Made by a program: the position numbers and the translations under genes. Shown here piece by piece: positions 35,341-44,964 of a stretch of 60,817 nt of DNA; the first letter of the stretch is position 1, and each line of letters begins with the position of its first letter. The notes under the pieces are model-generated. The model was not told the DNA's origin. It saw nothing but the letters and a program-made list of their open reading frames with translations, and ran no database searches. The stretch is from NCBI RefSeq assembly GCF_900142015.1, contig NZ_FQZN01000032.1, positions 1-60,817 of the forward strand, given 5' to 3'. Source of the DNA: Bacteroides stercorirosoris. GTDB lineage: Bacteria > Bacteroidota > Bacteroidia > Bacteroidales > Bacteroidaceae.

Positions 35341-37911
35341 ATGATAAATAGAATTCTGCTCAAAATAGGAGTGCTTGCCGCAATAACAATGCTTGCCACT
35401 ACCACTTTGCAAGCGCAAAGGGAAATGAAAACCATCAATGACAATTGGGAATTTCGTAAACCTATGGACGAGAAATGGGAGTCAGTCAATCTTCCCCATA
35501 CCTTTAACCAAGATGCCTACAAACAACGGAATTACTACCAGGGAGAAGGACTTTACAGGCGTACACTTGTTTTACCTGACATCGTGAAAGGACGTCGTTA
35601 TTATCTGAAGGTAGATGCTGCCAGCAAAGCAGCTGCGGTTAGTGTGAACGGTAATAAGGCAGGCTGTCATGCAGGTGGATATACCGCTTTCACGATGGAT
35701 ATCACCAATTACATTCAAAAAGAGAATACGATTGAAATCACAGTGGACAATTCAAGGAAAGACATTACGCCAATATCAGCCGATTTTACATTCTGGGGAG
35801 GTATCTATAGAGACGTGTGGCTCATCTCGACTCCAGAACAACACTTCAATATGACCAATATGGGCTCTGATGGTATCTTCATCAATGCTTCAATTACTAA
35901 CAAGAAAAACGGTGTACTGAAAGTACGTAGCGAGGTGAGTAATGACGCTCTGAAAGCCACAACTCTGGAAGTTAAAAATGCAATCTACAGTCCGGAGGGA
36001 GAACTGCTACAAACCATCAATCGAAAGTTAAAATTAAAGGCCGGTGAAACGCGCACTGTCGAATGTATATCGGATGATATTCAAAATCCAAGCCTGTGGA
36101 CTCCTGAGACACCGTCACTTTATCTGATAAAGACAACATTGACAGACTTAAAAACGGGCAAACTGCTGGACGAGAAAATACATAAAACAGGCTTTCGATG
36201 GTTTGCCTTTGATGGCAATAAAGGCTTTAGCCTCAACGGAAAGCCATACAAATTGCGAGGGTTCAATCGGCATCAGGATCAAGCTCCGGTGGGCGTAGCA
36301 TTAGATGACGAAGCACATCGTCGAGACATCGCCTTAATGAAAGAGTTAGGATGCAATTTTATTCGAATTTCACACTATCCGCAAGACGATACTGTTTTAG
36401 AGATGTGCGATGAATTAGGATTATTGGCATGGGAAGAAATTCCTATTATAAATATAGTGCCCGACACACCGGGATATGATGATAATTGCGAACAAAATCT
36501 GCGCGAAATGATACGTCAACACTACAACCATCCGTCTGTTATCGCTTGGGGATATATGAATGAAATACTCTTGACAACACCTGCGGTTGACAAACCCGAA
36601 TGGCCGGCTTGCAAAGAACGCACCGTTGCGTTGGCCCAACGTTTGGAAACAGTTCTCAAAGAAGAAGACCCCAGCAGAGTAAGTGTGATGGCTTTCAATA
36701 TGACAAACCTCTACAACGAAATAGGTCTAAACTTAGAAGATGTTGTTGGGTGGAATCTTTATCATGGTTGGTATGTGGGTGAACTAAAAGACTTCAATGC
36801 TTGGTGTAAGGACCAACATCGTCGTTATCCAAACCAACCGATAATAATCAGCGAGTGGGGTGCAGGAAGTGACAAACGATTGCACACTACCAATGGACGT
36901 GCATTTGATTTCAGCATTGAATATCAACAAACTTACATTGAGCATTATCTTCCGTTCATTGAAGAAACGAAATGGATAAGCGGATGCGCATATTGGAACT
37001 TTATTGATTTCAACGTGGCAGCGCGTCAGGAATCCATGCCAAGAGTAAACAATAAAGGAGTGGCCTACAACAATCGTACCTTGAAGGATGTGGCTTATTA
37101 TTTTAAAGCTTTATGGCGCAAAGATGTTCCGATATTAAGAATAGCCAGTCAAGACTGGGACACTCGTGTGGGAGAAACAAACAAGCCACAGGCCATCAAA
37201 ATTTATTCAAATATGCCGGAAGTAGAGTTGTTTGTTAACGGGCAGTCCGTAGGAAGCCAAAAGATATTCAATTGCCATACCATTTTCAATGTGCTACTGC
37301 CCAAAGGCGAATCAACTATTTTAGTGCAAGGTGTGAATAATGGGAAGACAGTTCAGGATGCTATGAAAATATGTTTTCAACCATTCCCTAATATTGCTGC
37401 TGGAGATGAATTGGCTATCAATGTAGGAAGTAACTGTTTTTATACTTCAGATATAAGTAGTCTTACCTGGCTTCCCGACCAGCCCTATACTTCTGGTAAT
37501 TGGGGATATATAGATGGAGAAGAACACAGTACTACCTCAGAGATACACAATACTGTGGACGGACCATTGTATCAAACATGGCGTGAGGGCAACTTTGCGT
37601 ACAAGATTGATGCGCCTCAGGGAGATTATGAAATAGAATTGCTCATGGCTGATGTCACTAAGCCTGCAACTCAGTTAGCTAATCTTTTGGGTAAGAGCAG
37701 TGGAGAAAAACATTCTGGAGAAACGTACTTCAATATTTCTATTTGCGGGAAACAAGTCGAAACAAATTTCTCACCAGTCGACTATGGACACTATCGCACA
37801 GCTTTTAAACGTCGTTATATAGTACAAAACAATGATAATTGTATAACAATTAACTTGAATACCATAAAAGGAAAAGCCTTTTTAGCAGGTATTAAGGTGA
37901 GACGACTTTGA
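35341..37911 (+). CDS. GH2 family beta-galactosidase-like enzyme
   Basis: A periplasmic or surface GH2 enzyme (856 aa) that probably removes terminal beta-galactose. The start MINRILLKIG gives a proper signal peptide ending LQAQ; the upstream Met at 35293 would precede it with an Asn-rich leader. Sugar-binding domain (GEGLYRRTL, about 45-180), Ig-like domain (about 190-290), then the TIM barrel with RGFNRHQD, acid/base Glu408 in GYMNEI and nucleophile Glu505 in IISEWGAG. A DUF4982-type domain (about 590-680) and a malectin-like beta-sandwich follow. Last intact enzyme gene of the locus. Confidence 0.9.
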   Translation: MINRILLKIGVLAAITMLATTTLQAQREMKTINDNWEFRKPMDEKWESVNLPHTFNQDAYKQRNYYQGEGLYRRTLVLPDIVKGRRYYLKVDAASKAAAVSVNGNKAGCHAGGYTAFTMDITNYIQKENTIEITVDNSRKDITPISADFTFWGGIYRDVWLISTPEQHFNMTNMGSDGIFINASITNKKNGVLKVRSEVSNDALKATTLEVKNAIYSPEGELLQTINRKLKLKAGETRTVECISDDIQNPSLWTPETPSLYLIKTTLTDLKTGKLLDEKIHKTGFRWFAFDGNKGFSLNGKPYKLRGFNRHQDQAPVGVALDDEAHRRDIALMKELGCNFIRISHYPQDDTVLEMCDELGLLAWEEIPIINIVPDTPGYDDNCEQNLREMIRQHYNHPSVIAWGYMNEILLTTPAVDKPEWPACKERTVALAQRLETVLKEEDPSRVSVMAFNMTNLYNEIGLNLEDVVGWNLYHGWYVGELKDFNAWCKDQHRRYPNQPIIISEWGAGSDKRLHTTNGRAFDFSIEYQQTYIEHYLPFIEETKWISGCAYWNFIDFNVAARQESMPRVNNKGVAYNNRTLKDVAYYFKALWRKDVPILRIASQDWDTRVGETNKPQAIKIYSNMPEVELFVNGQSVGSQKIFNCHTIFNVLLPKGESTILVQGVNNGKTVQDAMKICFQPFPNIAAGDELAINVGSNCFYTSDISSLTWLPDQPYTSGNWGYIDGEEHSTTSEIHNTVDGPLYQTWREGNFAYKIDAPQGDYEIELLMADVTKPATQLANLLGKSSGEKHSGETYFNISICGKQVETNFSPVDYGHYRTAFKRRYIVQNNDNCITINLNTIKGKAFLAGIKVRRL

Positions 37912-38347
37912 TTATAGGAGATTCCAATCAACGAAAGCCTCAAAACCGATAAACCTGAAACAAATAGTTTTCATCTAAATTGATTATTCAACTTGGCAAC
38001 CGTTAATAATGTGATCTGCATGGGAACACAGCTTCGGTTGACACCGGATATCTATTGTTCAAGTTAACTAAACGACATTAATTAAGAATTGTTTGATAAG
38101 AATGAGGCTGTCTCAAAATAGTTTTTGAGTTCAGCCTCTTTTGGTTTAAGGGGGACACATCACTATTATGAGCTAAAATTATGGTCGGGAACTGCACAGA
38201 GGTTTAAAACTCGTATTGGATTCAGCCAAACCTTGGCCCCCCGCCATACGCATCCGTTTCGAAGAATCCGTAAGTGACACCTGTAGCTAGAATGATGGCG
38301 GCAAACGGAGAAAGAGATATCCCACAAACAACCATGCCATGAGTGAT
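37912..38347. other. Non-coding stretch after the PUL
   Basis: This stretch carries the terminator at 38104-38140. I see no intact gene, no tandem array and no tRNA. The part after the terminator may hold further decayed sequence belonging to the rhamnosidase-like remnant, but I could not align it. Confidence 0.5.
38104..38140 (+). terminator. Terminator of the polysaccharide utilisation locus
   Basis: GAGGCTG and CAGCCTC arms with inner CTCAAAA/TTTTTGAG pairing are followed by TTTTGG. A strong hairpin about 190 bp past the GH2 stop. Confidence 0.75.
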
Positions 38348-38703
38348 ATGAAAGATTTCAATCTGAACTGGACACATAATGCCGCAAGACTGGATGATTT
38401 TGTTCTCAAAGGTAAAGATGATATCCACAAAGACTTCGGTGATTACTGTTATCCCAGTTTCCGGCACAGCTTTTGTCATGGATGAGCCTCCGGACCTACC
38501 CCCAGGATGACACAGTACATTTTAGATGTCAAGATAGTGGATGCAGGCTGCAAGACTCTTCACATTACTCCCCATCTTGGCGATTTGGAATGGGCGGAAA
38601 GGACCTTCCCTATTCCATTCGGTGTAGTCTATATCAAGCATGTTAAAGGAACTAATGGAAAAATCTACAATCAAAGTTCCTGATGGAATCAAAGTAATAT
38701 AAA
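38348..38703 (+). pseudogene. Remnant of a GH78-like alpha-L-rhamnosidase (C-terminal part)
   Basis: Only about 118 codons of a longer enzyme remain. One frame reads MKDFNLNWTHNAARLDDF, then SFRHSFCHG, a TGA, then ASGPTP. The intact family motif is HGWASGPTP, so a Trp codon has become stop. It goes on through HITPHLGDLEWAERTFPIP, the typical C-terminal domain of GH78 enzymes. A second lesion near 38677-38690 shifts the frame before the normal ending KVPDGIKVI. It lies past the terminator of the PUL, on the same strand. Rhamnose removal would fit the GH105 enzyme upstream. Confidence 0.72.
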
Positions 38704-38729
38704 ATAAGGGGGCCCTCTAACGAGCCCCT
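38704..38729 (-). terminator. Terminator of the 2-oxoacid dehydrogenase operon
   Basis: GGGGC (38709-38713) pairs with GCCCC (38724-38728), with CTC/GAG inside. On the minus strand it is followed by CTTATTTTAT. It is 10 bp past the flavodoxin stop. Confidence 0.7.
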
Positions 38730-38738
38730 CATGTTATC

Positions 38739-39242
38739 TCAGAATTCTTTCTTCAACTGTTCACACCAGTCCGTTATACGTTTATCCGTCAGCTTCGACT
38801 GGTTCTCTATATCAATCACCAGCCCACACCATTTACCATCCCTCAAAGCTCTTGAATGGTTAAATGAATAACCTTCGGCAGACGTAAATCCGACAAGAAC
38901 AGCTCCTGCCTTTTCAAAAGCATCAGCCAGTATTCCCAGGCCGTCAACAAAATTATCGGGATACCCGATTTGGTCACCAAGCCCGAAGAGAGCAACTTTC
39001 TTGTCTTTCAGGTCGAGGCTTTCTATCTCCGGTATCATCTCATCCCAATAGGTGGGCAATTCACCATCAAACCAGGTAGAAGCACCTACTATCAGTTTAT
39101 CATAAGCCTGGAAATCATTCTGCCAAGCTTTTTCTATCATAATCATTTCCACTTCTTTATGTCCGAGCTTCTCACGTATCTTCTCTGCGATATGAGAAGT
39201 CTTGGCAGCATTCATTGCATAAAATAATCCTATCTCTTTCAT
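38739..39242 (-). CDS. Flavodoxin with an atypical phosphate loop
   Basis: A 167-aa FMN electron carrier. The C-terminal two thirds are clearly flavodoxin: DKLIVGASTWFDGELPTYWD (50s-loop region), VALFGLGDQIGYPDNF (90s loop) and the NQSKLTDKRITDWCEQL ending. The N-terminal FMN-phosphate loop, normally close to GSTTGNTE, is instead FYAMNAAKTSH, with most of the Thr/Ser/Gly phosphate ligands replaced. It is the last gene after E1 in the 2-oxoacid dehydrogenase operon, so it may accept electrons connected to that pathway. The altered loop raises the question of whether FMN binds normally. Confidence 0.85.
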   Translation of the reverse strand: MKEIGLFYAMNAAKTSHIAEKIREKLGHKEVEMIMIEKAWQNDFQAYDKLIVGASTWFDGELPTYWDEMIPEIESLDLKDKKVALFGLGDQIGYPDNFVDGLGILADAFEKAGAVLVGFTSAEGYSFNHSRALRDGKWCGLVIDIENQSKLTDKRITDWCEQLKKEF

Positions 39243-39259
39243 AATAACTTATTATTAAA

Positions 39260-41296
39260 TTAATATTCCAGCAGCTTCTTGGCTGCTTCATAAATTCTAT
39301 CTGCACCCGGCAGAATGGCACGTTCCAGTATCGGATTAAAACCTACAGGAGTAAAGGTAGAACCTACACGCTGCACCGGTGCATCCAGGTAACGGAATAA
39401 GTCTGTACCAATACTGGCTGCTATCTCACCGCCGAAGCCACCAAAGACTTTATCTTCATGAACAATCAGAGCTTTACTGGTCTTCTTCACAGACTCATAA
39501 ATGGTTTCTTTATCCAACGGTATCAAAGAACGGATATCAATCACTTCCAGACTCCAGCCACCTTCTTTTTCCAAACGTTCGGCAACATTCAGGCAGAAAT
39601 GCGTTGTGTTACCATAGGTGATAATGCTCAGATCACTGCCCTCACGGCGAATACGCGCTTTCCCAAAAGGAACTTCAAAATCATCAGGGACGATGGTGGC
39701 TGCTTCTACGGAATTATACAATGCTTTCGGTTCAATAAACAGCGTAAACCCACGGGAGCGTATACTTGTACGGAGCAGTCCGGCAGCATCATCAGCAAAG
39801 GATGGACAAACAATCCGCGCTCCGGGCAAAGTAGCCAAAGCACCCTCCAGATTTTGCGAGTGATAGAGTCCACCACCGATATAACCACCGGAAGCCAGAC
39901 GTAAAGTTACATTAGGAACAAACTGTCCGTTGCTGCGCCAATACTCATGGGTACATTCCACATATTGTTCTACGGCAGGCCAGAAATAGTCGGCAAACTC
40001 CGCACCTTCTATCACTACCCGGATTTTAGGATCAAAACGGCTCATTCCATTTGCTGTGCCGACAATATAATCTTCGGCAATAGGTGCACTGAATACACGA
40101 GCTTCGCCGAATTCCTGTTGCATTCCTTTGGTTACATTGAACACGCCCCCTTTATCCCGATTGGCAACATCCTGCCCCCAAATGAAGGTATCAGGATTAT
40201 GACGGAACTCTGCTTTCAGCGTCTCATTGATGGCAGTTACAAAGAATTTCTTCTCTCCTTCTGTCTCACGATGTGTCCCATCTTTATATTTTTCCGGTTC
40301 GTAAGGTTCCGGCAATACATAGTTGAAAATGCTTTTAGGATCGGGATCGGGAGCTGTCAGCGCCTTACGATTGGCAGCAGCCAGGTCTTTCTTTGCTTTC
40401 TCCTCTATTTCTTTCAGCTCTTCCTCGGTGAGACGCTTGTAACGCAACAGCATCCGGCGAAACTTCAGCAGCGGATCAGCCTCTTTCACATAAGCCAGTT
40501 CGTTTTCATCCCTGTACAAAGTGTCTTTGTCAGAGTTGGAATGGGAACCGATACGGACACAATTGGCATGTACGATTACCGGATTCCGGTTCAGCAATGC
40601 ATACTCACGGGCCTCAGTCATGGCATTCATGGAGTCGAACACATCTTTTCCATTACAATGGATAATCTTCAGATTCTTGAATCCGGAGAAGTTATCCGCC
40701 ACTTTACGGGCTGCCGTCTGGTCTTTCTTCGGAACAGATATACCATATCCATTATCCTGCCATACAAAAATAACGGGCAGGCGTTCAAGGCTGGCACCAT
40801 TGACAGCTTCGTAGACAAAGCCCTCGGATGAGGCAGATTCGCCGTGTGAAGTAATAACGACTCCTTTATGGTCATAATATACCATTGCACGTGCCACACC
40901 GGCTGCATGAAGATCATGTGTACCTGTAGCCGAGGATATATTCTCGATATGCCATTCGGGTTTGGCAAAGTGATTGGACATGTGGCGTCCGCCACTTCCC
41001 GGATCAGTAGCTTTGGAGATACCGTTCAGTATAAGTTCTTCTGCCGTCATTCCGGCGGAAAGGGCAGTCAGCATATCACGGTAGTAAGGGAAAAGGAAAT
41101 CTTCTCCTTTGGTAAATACCTGTCCGATGGCCAACTGTATTCCGTCATGTCCGGCATACGGAGCGTGAAAGGACCAGCCAAGGGACTGCAACAGGTAAGC
41201 GGGTGCTTTTTCATCGAGCGCACGCCCCAGCGTCATCAGGTAATACCATTTCTTCAGCAGTTCCACATCTGTGGTTTTTATATTGTACTTTTTCAT
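39260..41296 (-). CDS. 2-oxoacid dehydrogenase E1, fused alpha-beta subunits
   Basis: A 678-aa thiamin-diphosphate enzyme that decarboxylates a 2-oxoacid and passes the acyl group to lipoyl-E2. The alpha half (about 1-330) has the TPP region HGESASSEGFVYEAVNG...QDNGYG, a variant of the GDG-NN motif. The beta half (about 350-678) has the transketolase-like pyrimidine-binding region (APIAEDYIVGTANGMS) and C-terminal domain (VHEDKVFGGFGGEIAA). The fused form is usual in Bacteroidetes and is closer to branched-chain than to pyruvate dehydrogenases, but the substrate is not settled. The start at 41296 (MKKYNIKTTD) is preferred over 41305. E2 precedes it by 18 bp. Confidence 0.92.
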   Translation of the reverse strand: MKKYNIKTTDVELLKKWYYLMTLGRALDEKAPAYLLQSLGWSFHAPYAGHDGIQLAIGQVFTKGEDFLFPYYRDMLTALSAGMTAEELILNGISKATDPGSGGRHMSNHFAKPEWHIENISSATGTHDLHAAGVARAMVYYDHKGVVITSHGESASSEGFVYEAVNGASLERLPVIFVWQDNGYGISVPKKDQTAARKVADNFSGFKNLKIIHCNGKDVFDSMNAMTEAREYALLNRNPVIVHANCVRIGSHSNSDKDTLYRDENELAYVKEADPLLKFRRMLLRYKRLTEEELKEIEEKAKKDLAAANRKALTAPDPDPKSIFNYVLPEPYEPEKYKDGTHRETEGEKKFFVTAINETLKAEFRHNPDTFIWGQDVANRDKGGVFNVTKGMQQEFGEARVFSAPIAEDYIVGTANGMSRFDPKIRVVIEGAEFADYFWPAVEQYVECTHEYWRSNGQFVPNVTLRLASGGYIGGGLYHSQNLEGALATLPGARIVCPSFADDAAGLLRTSIRSRGFTLFIEPKALYNSVEAATIVPDDFEVPFGKARIRREGSDLSIITYGNTTHFCLNVAERLEKEGGWSLEVIDIRSLIPLDKETIYESVKKTSKALIVHEDKVFGGFGGEIAASIGTDLFRYLDAPVQRVGSTFTPVGFNPILERAILPGADRIYEAAKKLLEY

Positions 41297-41314
41297 ACTT
41301 ATCAAGGTATTAAG

Positions 41315-42649
41315 TTATTCTTTCCAGTTTTCCAGATAATCTTTAATAAAATAGAGGAAGTTGCCACCTAATGAGCCATCTACAACCCTATGGTCATAAG
41401 AGAGGGACAGATACATCTTATGACGGATGGCAATCACATCCCCTTCCGGGGTCTCTATTACGGCAGGCTTCTTCTCGATGTATCCTACTCCCAGGATAGC
41501 CACCTGAGGCTGATTGATGATAGGTGTACCGAACAAAGACTTGAATGTACCGAAGTTCGTAATCGTAAAAGTGCCACCGGAAATATCATCGGGCATCAGC
41601 TTATTATCACGAGCCTTGAGTGCCAGTGAATCAATGGCTACGGCAAGTCCGTTCAGGTTCAAACGATCGGCATCACGAATCACCGGAACAATCAGATTGC
41701 CATCATTCAGAGAAACGGCAATGCCGATATTGATATGTTTCTTGAAGAGGATATTATATCCCTCTACCGATACATTCACTTGCGGGTAAGCAGCCAGCGC
41801 CTTCGCCACAGCTTCTGTGATGGCAGGCATATAAGTAAGTTTCACTCCCTCACGACGTAAGAAAGCATCTTTATTCTTATCACGCCACTTCACAAGTTTC
41901 GTTACATCCACTTCCACAACATTGGTTACGTGCGGGGAAGTATGTTTGGACATTACCATGTGGTCGGCTATCACCTTACGTATACGATCCATCTCTTTTA
42001 CTTCAACACCTTCCGCAGAGAATATGCCGGGCGCAGGTGCAGTACGTTGTACGTCGGGAGTTACGGCAGGTTTAGCAGATGACCGGGCAGATGCTATAGC
42101 TACCGATTGCGTTGCAACGCTTGCAACAGATTGCGGACTTGGCTCAGCCGCAGGTTGCGCCGTGGTTGCACCAGCACTTTGTTTCCGGACAATGTAACTC
42201 TTGATGTCCTTCTTGCTCACCCGCCCCTGATATCCGGTACCCGGAATAGTATCCAGTTCTTCAGGCTGAATGCCGGCCTCACGAGCCAACTGAAGAACTA
42301 CAGGCGAGTACCAACGCTCTTCTTCCGATTTGACAGTCTTGACTTGAGGAGTTTCCTCAGAGGCAGTCTTAGAAACAACCGCAACACCCTCATCCCCGGA
42401 GTTCTCACCTCCGATATCGACAATAGCAACCACCGTACCCACAGCTACGGTGTCTCCTTCCTTAAATAAAATTTCCACAACTTTACCTTCTACCGGAGAC
42501 GGTATTTCGGCACTGACTTTAGCGGTATTTACTTCAAATAACACATCATCTTCCTTGATGATGTCTCCTACTTGCACCGACCATGAGATGATGGTACCTT
42601 CGGTTATACTTTCACCCAATTTGGGCATCTTTATTTCAAATCTTGACAT
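41315..42649 (-). CDS. 2-oxoacid dehydrogenase E2 (dihydrolipoyl acyltransferase)
   Basis: A 444-aa core of the multienzyme complex. One lipoyl domain (about 1-80) has the modified Lys in VNTAKVSAE. A peripheral-subunit-binding domain (about 122-156) includes VVLQLAREAGI and GTGYQGRVSKKDI, and flanking Ala/Pro/Ser-rich linkers follow (about 160-200). The catalytic acyltransferase domain ends with the HRVVDG active-site motif (SYDHRVVDGSLGG). The lipoate is supplied by the lplA gene in the same operon. It lies between lplA and E1. Confidence 0.94.
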   Translation of the reverse strand: MSRFEIKMPKLGESITEGTIISWSVQVGDIIKEDDVLFEVNTAKVSAEIPSPVEGKVVEILFKEGDTVAVGTVVAIVDIGGENSGDEGVAVVSKTASEETPQVKTVKSEEERWYSPVVLQLAREAGIQPEELDTIPGTGYQGRVSKKDIKSYIVRKQSAGATTAQPAAEPSPQSVASVATQSVAIASARSSAKPAVTPDVQRTAPAPGIFSAEGVEVKEMDRIRKVIADHMVMSKHTSPHVTNVVEVDVTKLVKWRDKNKDAFLRREGVKLTYMPAITEAVAKALAAYPQVNVSVEGYNILFKKHINIGIAVSLNDGNLIVPVIRDADRLNLNGLAVAIDSLALKARDNKLMPDDISGGTFTITNFGTFKSLFGTPIINQPQVAILGVGYIEKKPAVIETPEGDVIAIRHKMYLSLSYDHRVVDGSLGGNFLYFIKDYLENWKE

Positions 42650-42714
42650 ATAGTTAAGTTTTAGGTTCTCGGTTTATTATTATACAACAAACAACTGAGT
42701 AGTAAGTTTTTAAC

Positions 42715-43464
42715 TTAAGTAAAAGTTAATGCGGATTTTTGATATATCCACTCTTTGCAGGAATACTTTTCCACTTTCAACCGTTCGATGGCTTCCATAT
42801 CTCCGGCAGAGAAGCGGTAAATCCGGTTATCGTCATCATCCACAAAGGAGTGAAAGAGCAAATGCATGAAACGCTTGACGTCCATGGGTTCGGACAAAAA
42901 CTCTTTTATATTAGCAACTTCACTCCGTACGGAAGGTACCGCACGTATAGTACGAGAGCCCGGTAGACGGCTTTCCACATCCGGATCGCCATTCAACGCC
43001 GCATTCAACGTATCCAGATCAGTGGAAAACAACAAAGTACAATGATACATCACACGGTCTTTGTGTATGCACTGCGCACTACCTGATATTTTCCGTTCAT
43101 CCACATAAATGCCCAGACGCTGGTCGGCATAAGCTGAGATGCCTACCATTTCGAGGAAATCGACGACCTGTTGCAGGTAATATCCAAAGTCCGGCTGCTT
43201 TACGGTTTCAATAAAACTCAGGTTAATGTTTCCCCGGTCATGATATACAGCCCCTCCACCGGAGAAACGGCGTGCCAGCGTTATTCCCTTTTCATCCAGA
43301 AACCTCTCGTCCGCTTCCGCTGCCACACTCTGATGTTTCCCTATCACTACGGAAGGTTCCGACTGCCAAAGCATGAAGAAGTCACCTCGCTTCTGCTTCA
43401 ACAAATACTCTTCTGCTGCCAGATTAAAATAGATATCCGTACAGCGATTATCAATACAGAACAT
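42715..43464 (-). CDS. lplA: Lipoate-protein ligase
   Basis: Attaches lipoate through lipoyl-AMP to the E2 lipoyl Lys encoded next door. A 249-aa catalytic domain with the signature RRFSGGGAVYHDRGNINLSF, the KISGSAQ Lys region and the VGISAYADQRLGIYVDERK strand. It lacks the C-terminal accessory domain of E. coli LplA, as do many short ligases. Its ATG overlaps the TAA of the lpd gene by one base (TAATG), indicating translational coupling. Confidence 0.93.
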   Translation of the reverse strand: MFCIDNRCTDIYFNLAAEEYLLKQKRGDFFMLWQSEPSVVIGKHQSVAAEADERFLDEKGITLARRFSGGGAVYHDRGNINLSFIETVKQPDFGYYLQQVVDFLEMVGISAYADQRLGIYVDERKISGSAQCIHKDRVMYHCTLLFSTDLDTLNAALNGDPDVESRLPGSRTIRAVPSVRSEVANIKEFLSEPMDVKRFMHLLFHSFVDDDDNRIYRFSAGDMEAIERLKVEKYSCKEWIYQKSALTFT

Positions 43465-44813
43465 TATGCAAAGAGTGTTTCATGGAAAATTTCACCGACC
43501 GTCGGATGCGGAAAAACAGTCTTTTGAAACTCTTCCACCGTATATCCGTGCTGCACGGCAAATCCGGCAAGAACAATCAATTCGGAAACAGGATTTCCTA
43601 GCATATGGCAGCCTATCACCCGATCATCGTCATCCAATATCAGTTTGCAAAGTCCGTTCACCAATTCATTCTCGGCTACAAAACGACCGGAATAGGCCAT
43701 CGGTAACTTCTGGACATGATAACTGATACCGGATGCTTTCAGTTCTTCCTCAGTCTTACCGACTCCCGCTACTTCGGGATTGGTATACACCACGCCGGGC
43801 ACACAATCGTAATTCATACGGTCTTCCACTTCCAGGATATGATTGACAGCAACTTCACTTTCACGAATGGCAGTATGTGCCAGCATAGAACGCCCGGTGA
43901 TGTCACCACAGGCATAAACACGAGGATGGGAAGTCTGCATATGCTCATCCACCTTCACACCGTTGCGCAGCAGTTCAATGTTCAGTTTATCCAAACCGAC
44001 CTGAGACAAGTTAGCTTTCCTACCCACACTGACGAGTACCTTTTCGGCTTCGATAAGTGCAGTCTTACCTTCTTTTTCAATAGTGACACCCTCTTTGCCG
44101 ACTTCAATAACTTTTGCATTCAGATGGAAATTAACCCCGCGCTTCTGGTACTCTGAACGCAGCATACCACTGGTTTCCTTATCCATGGCACCCAATACTT
44201 CGGGCATCATTTCAACAACATGCACCTGCACTCCCATACTATTGAAGAAAGAAGCGAATTCCATCCCGATAACCCCACCGCCGATAATAACAAGAGAACG
44301 GGGCAAAGTTGTGATCTCCAATGCCTCCTTTGATGTCCAATAATCAATTTCAGATAATCCTTTAATGGGAGGGATCAATGTATCGGAACCTGTACATACC
44401 AACAGATAAGTTACTTCATATACTTCACCGGCAGCCGAAAGTTGGAAACGTCCATCCGCCTCACCCATAATAACGGCTTCTTGCGGCACAATAACAGCAC
44501 CATACGAATTGACCGTCATCTTCACGCCACCGGTCAGCTTTTTCACAATCTTATCTTTACGGTCGATAATCTTCCGCATATCGAATGCCGAACCGTCGGG
44601 TACTGAGATGCCGTACTTGGACGCACTTTTCATGGTGTCCCACAATTTGGCGGAATAGAGCAAAGTCTTAGTAGGAATGCACCCCTCGTTGAGGCAAACG
44701 CCACCGATAGCTTTCTTTTCAAACAAAACAGTTTGCAGTCCGTTTGCAGCCGCTCTTTCGGCTGCCATATAACCGGCAGGACCGCCGCCGATGATAGCTA
44801 TATCATATTTCAT
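43464..44813 (-). CDS. lpd: Dihydrolipoyl dehydrogenase (E3)
   Basis: A flavoprotein (449 aa) that re-oxidises dihydrolipoyl groups with NAD+. FAD motif AIIGGGPAGYMAAERAA, redox-active disulfide GGVCLNEGCIPTK, NAD motif VIIGGGVIGMEFASF, second FAD motif VYACGDITGRSMLAHTA, and the C-terminal catalytic HPTVGE dyad. First gene of the minus-strand operon lpd - lplA - E2 - E1 - flavodoxin. It diverges from a LuxR-type gene across 151 bp. Confidence 0.97.
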   Translation of the reverse strand: MKYDIAIIGGGPAGYMAAERAAANGLQTVLFEKKAIGGVCLNEGCIPTKTLLYSAKLWDTMKSASKYGISVPDGSAFDMRKIIDRKDKIVKKLTGGVKMTVNSYGAVIVPQEAVIMGEADGRFQLSAAGEVYEVTYLLVCTGSDTLIPPIKGLSEIDYWTSKEALEITTLPRSLVIIGGGVIGMEFASFFNSMGVQVHVVEMMPEVLGAMDKETSGMLRSEYQKRGVNFHLNAKVIEVGKEGVTIEKEGKTALIEAEKVLVSVGRKANLSQVGLDKLNIELLRNGVKVDEHMQTSHPRVYACGDITGRSMLAHTAIRESEVAVNHILEVEDRMNYDCVPGVVYTNPEVAGVGKTEEELKASGISYHVQKLPMAYSGRFVAENELVNGLCKLILDDDDRVIGCHMLGNPVSELIVLAGFAVQHGYTVEEFQKTVFPHPTVGEIFHETLFA

Positions 44814-44937
44814 AAATCAGTAGTATTAAGTTATTTATGTACTAACAACAAACAAAGAGAGAGCAAAGTTCTATAAGGGAAGACAAGGGAAGTAGCTGTT
44901 TTTCAGCAGTAACAGCCTGTTTCATAAAAATAATCTG

Positions 44938-44945
44938 TACTTTTG
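44938..44945 (+). promoter_or_regulatory. Promoter -7 box of the LuxR-type gene
   Basis: TACTTTTG, a perfect TAnnTTTG match, 20 nt before the ATG at 44965. Confidence 0.6.
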
Positions 44946-44964
44946 CAGAAATTTAAGGAATTAT

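Noticed and set aside
39947..40831. Plus-strand ORF (294 codons)
   Set aside because: Antisense to the fused E1 gene, which has clear TPP-enzyme motifs.
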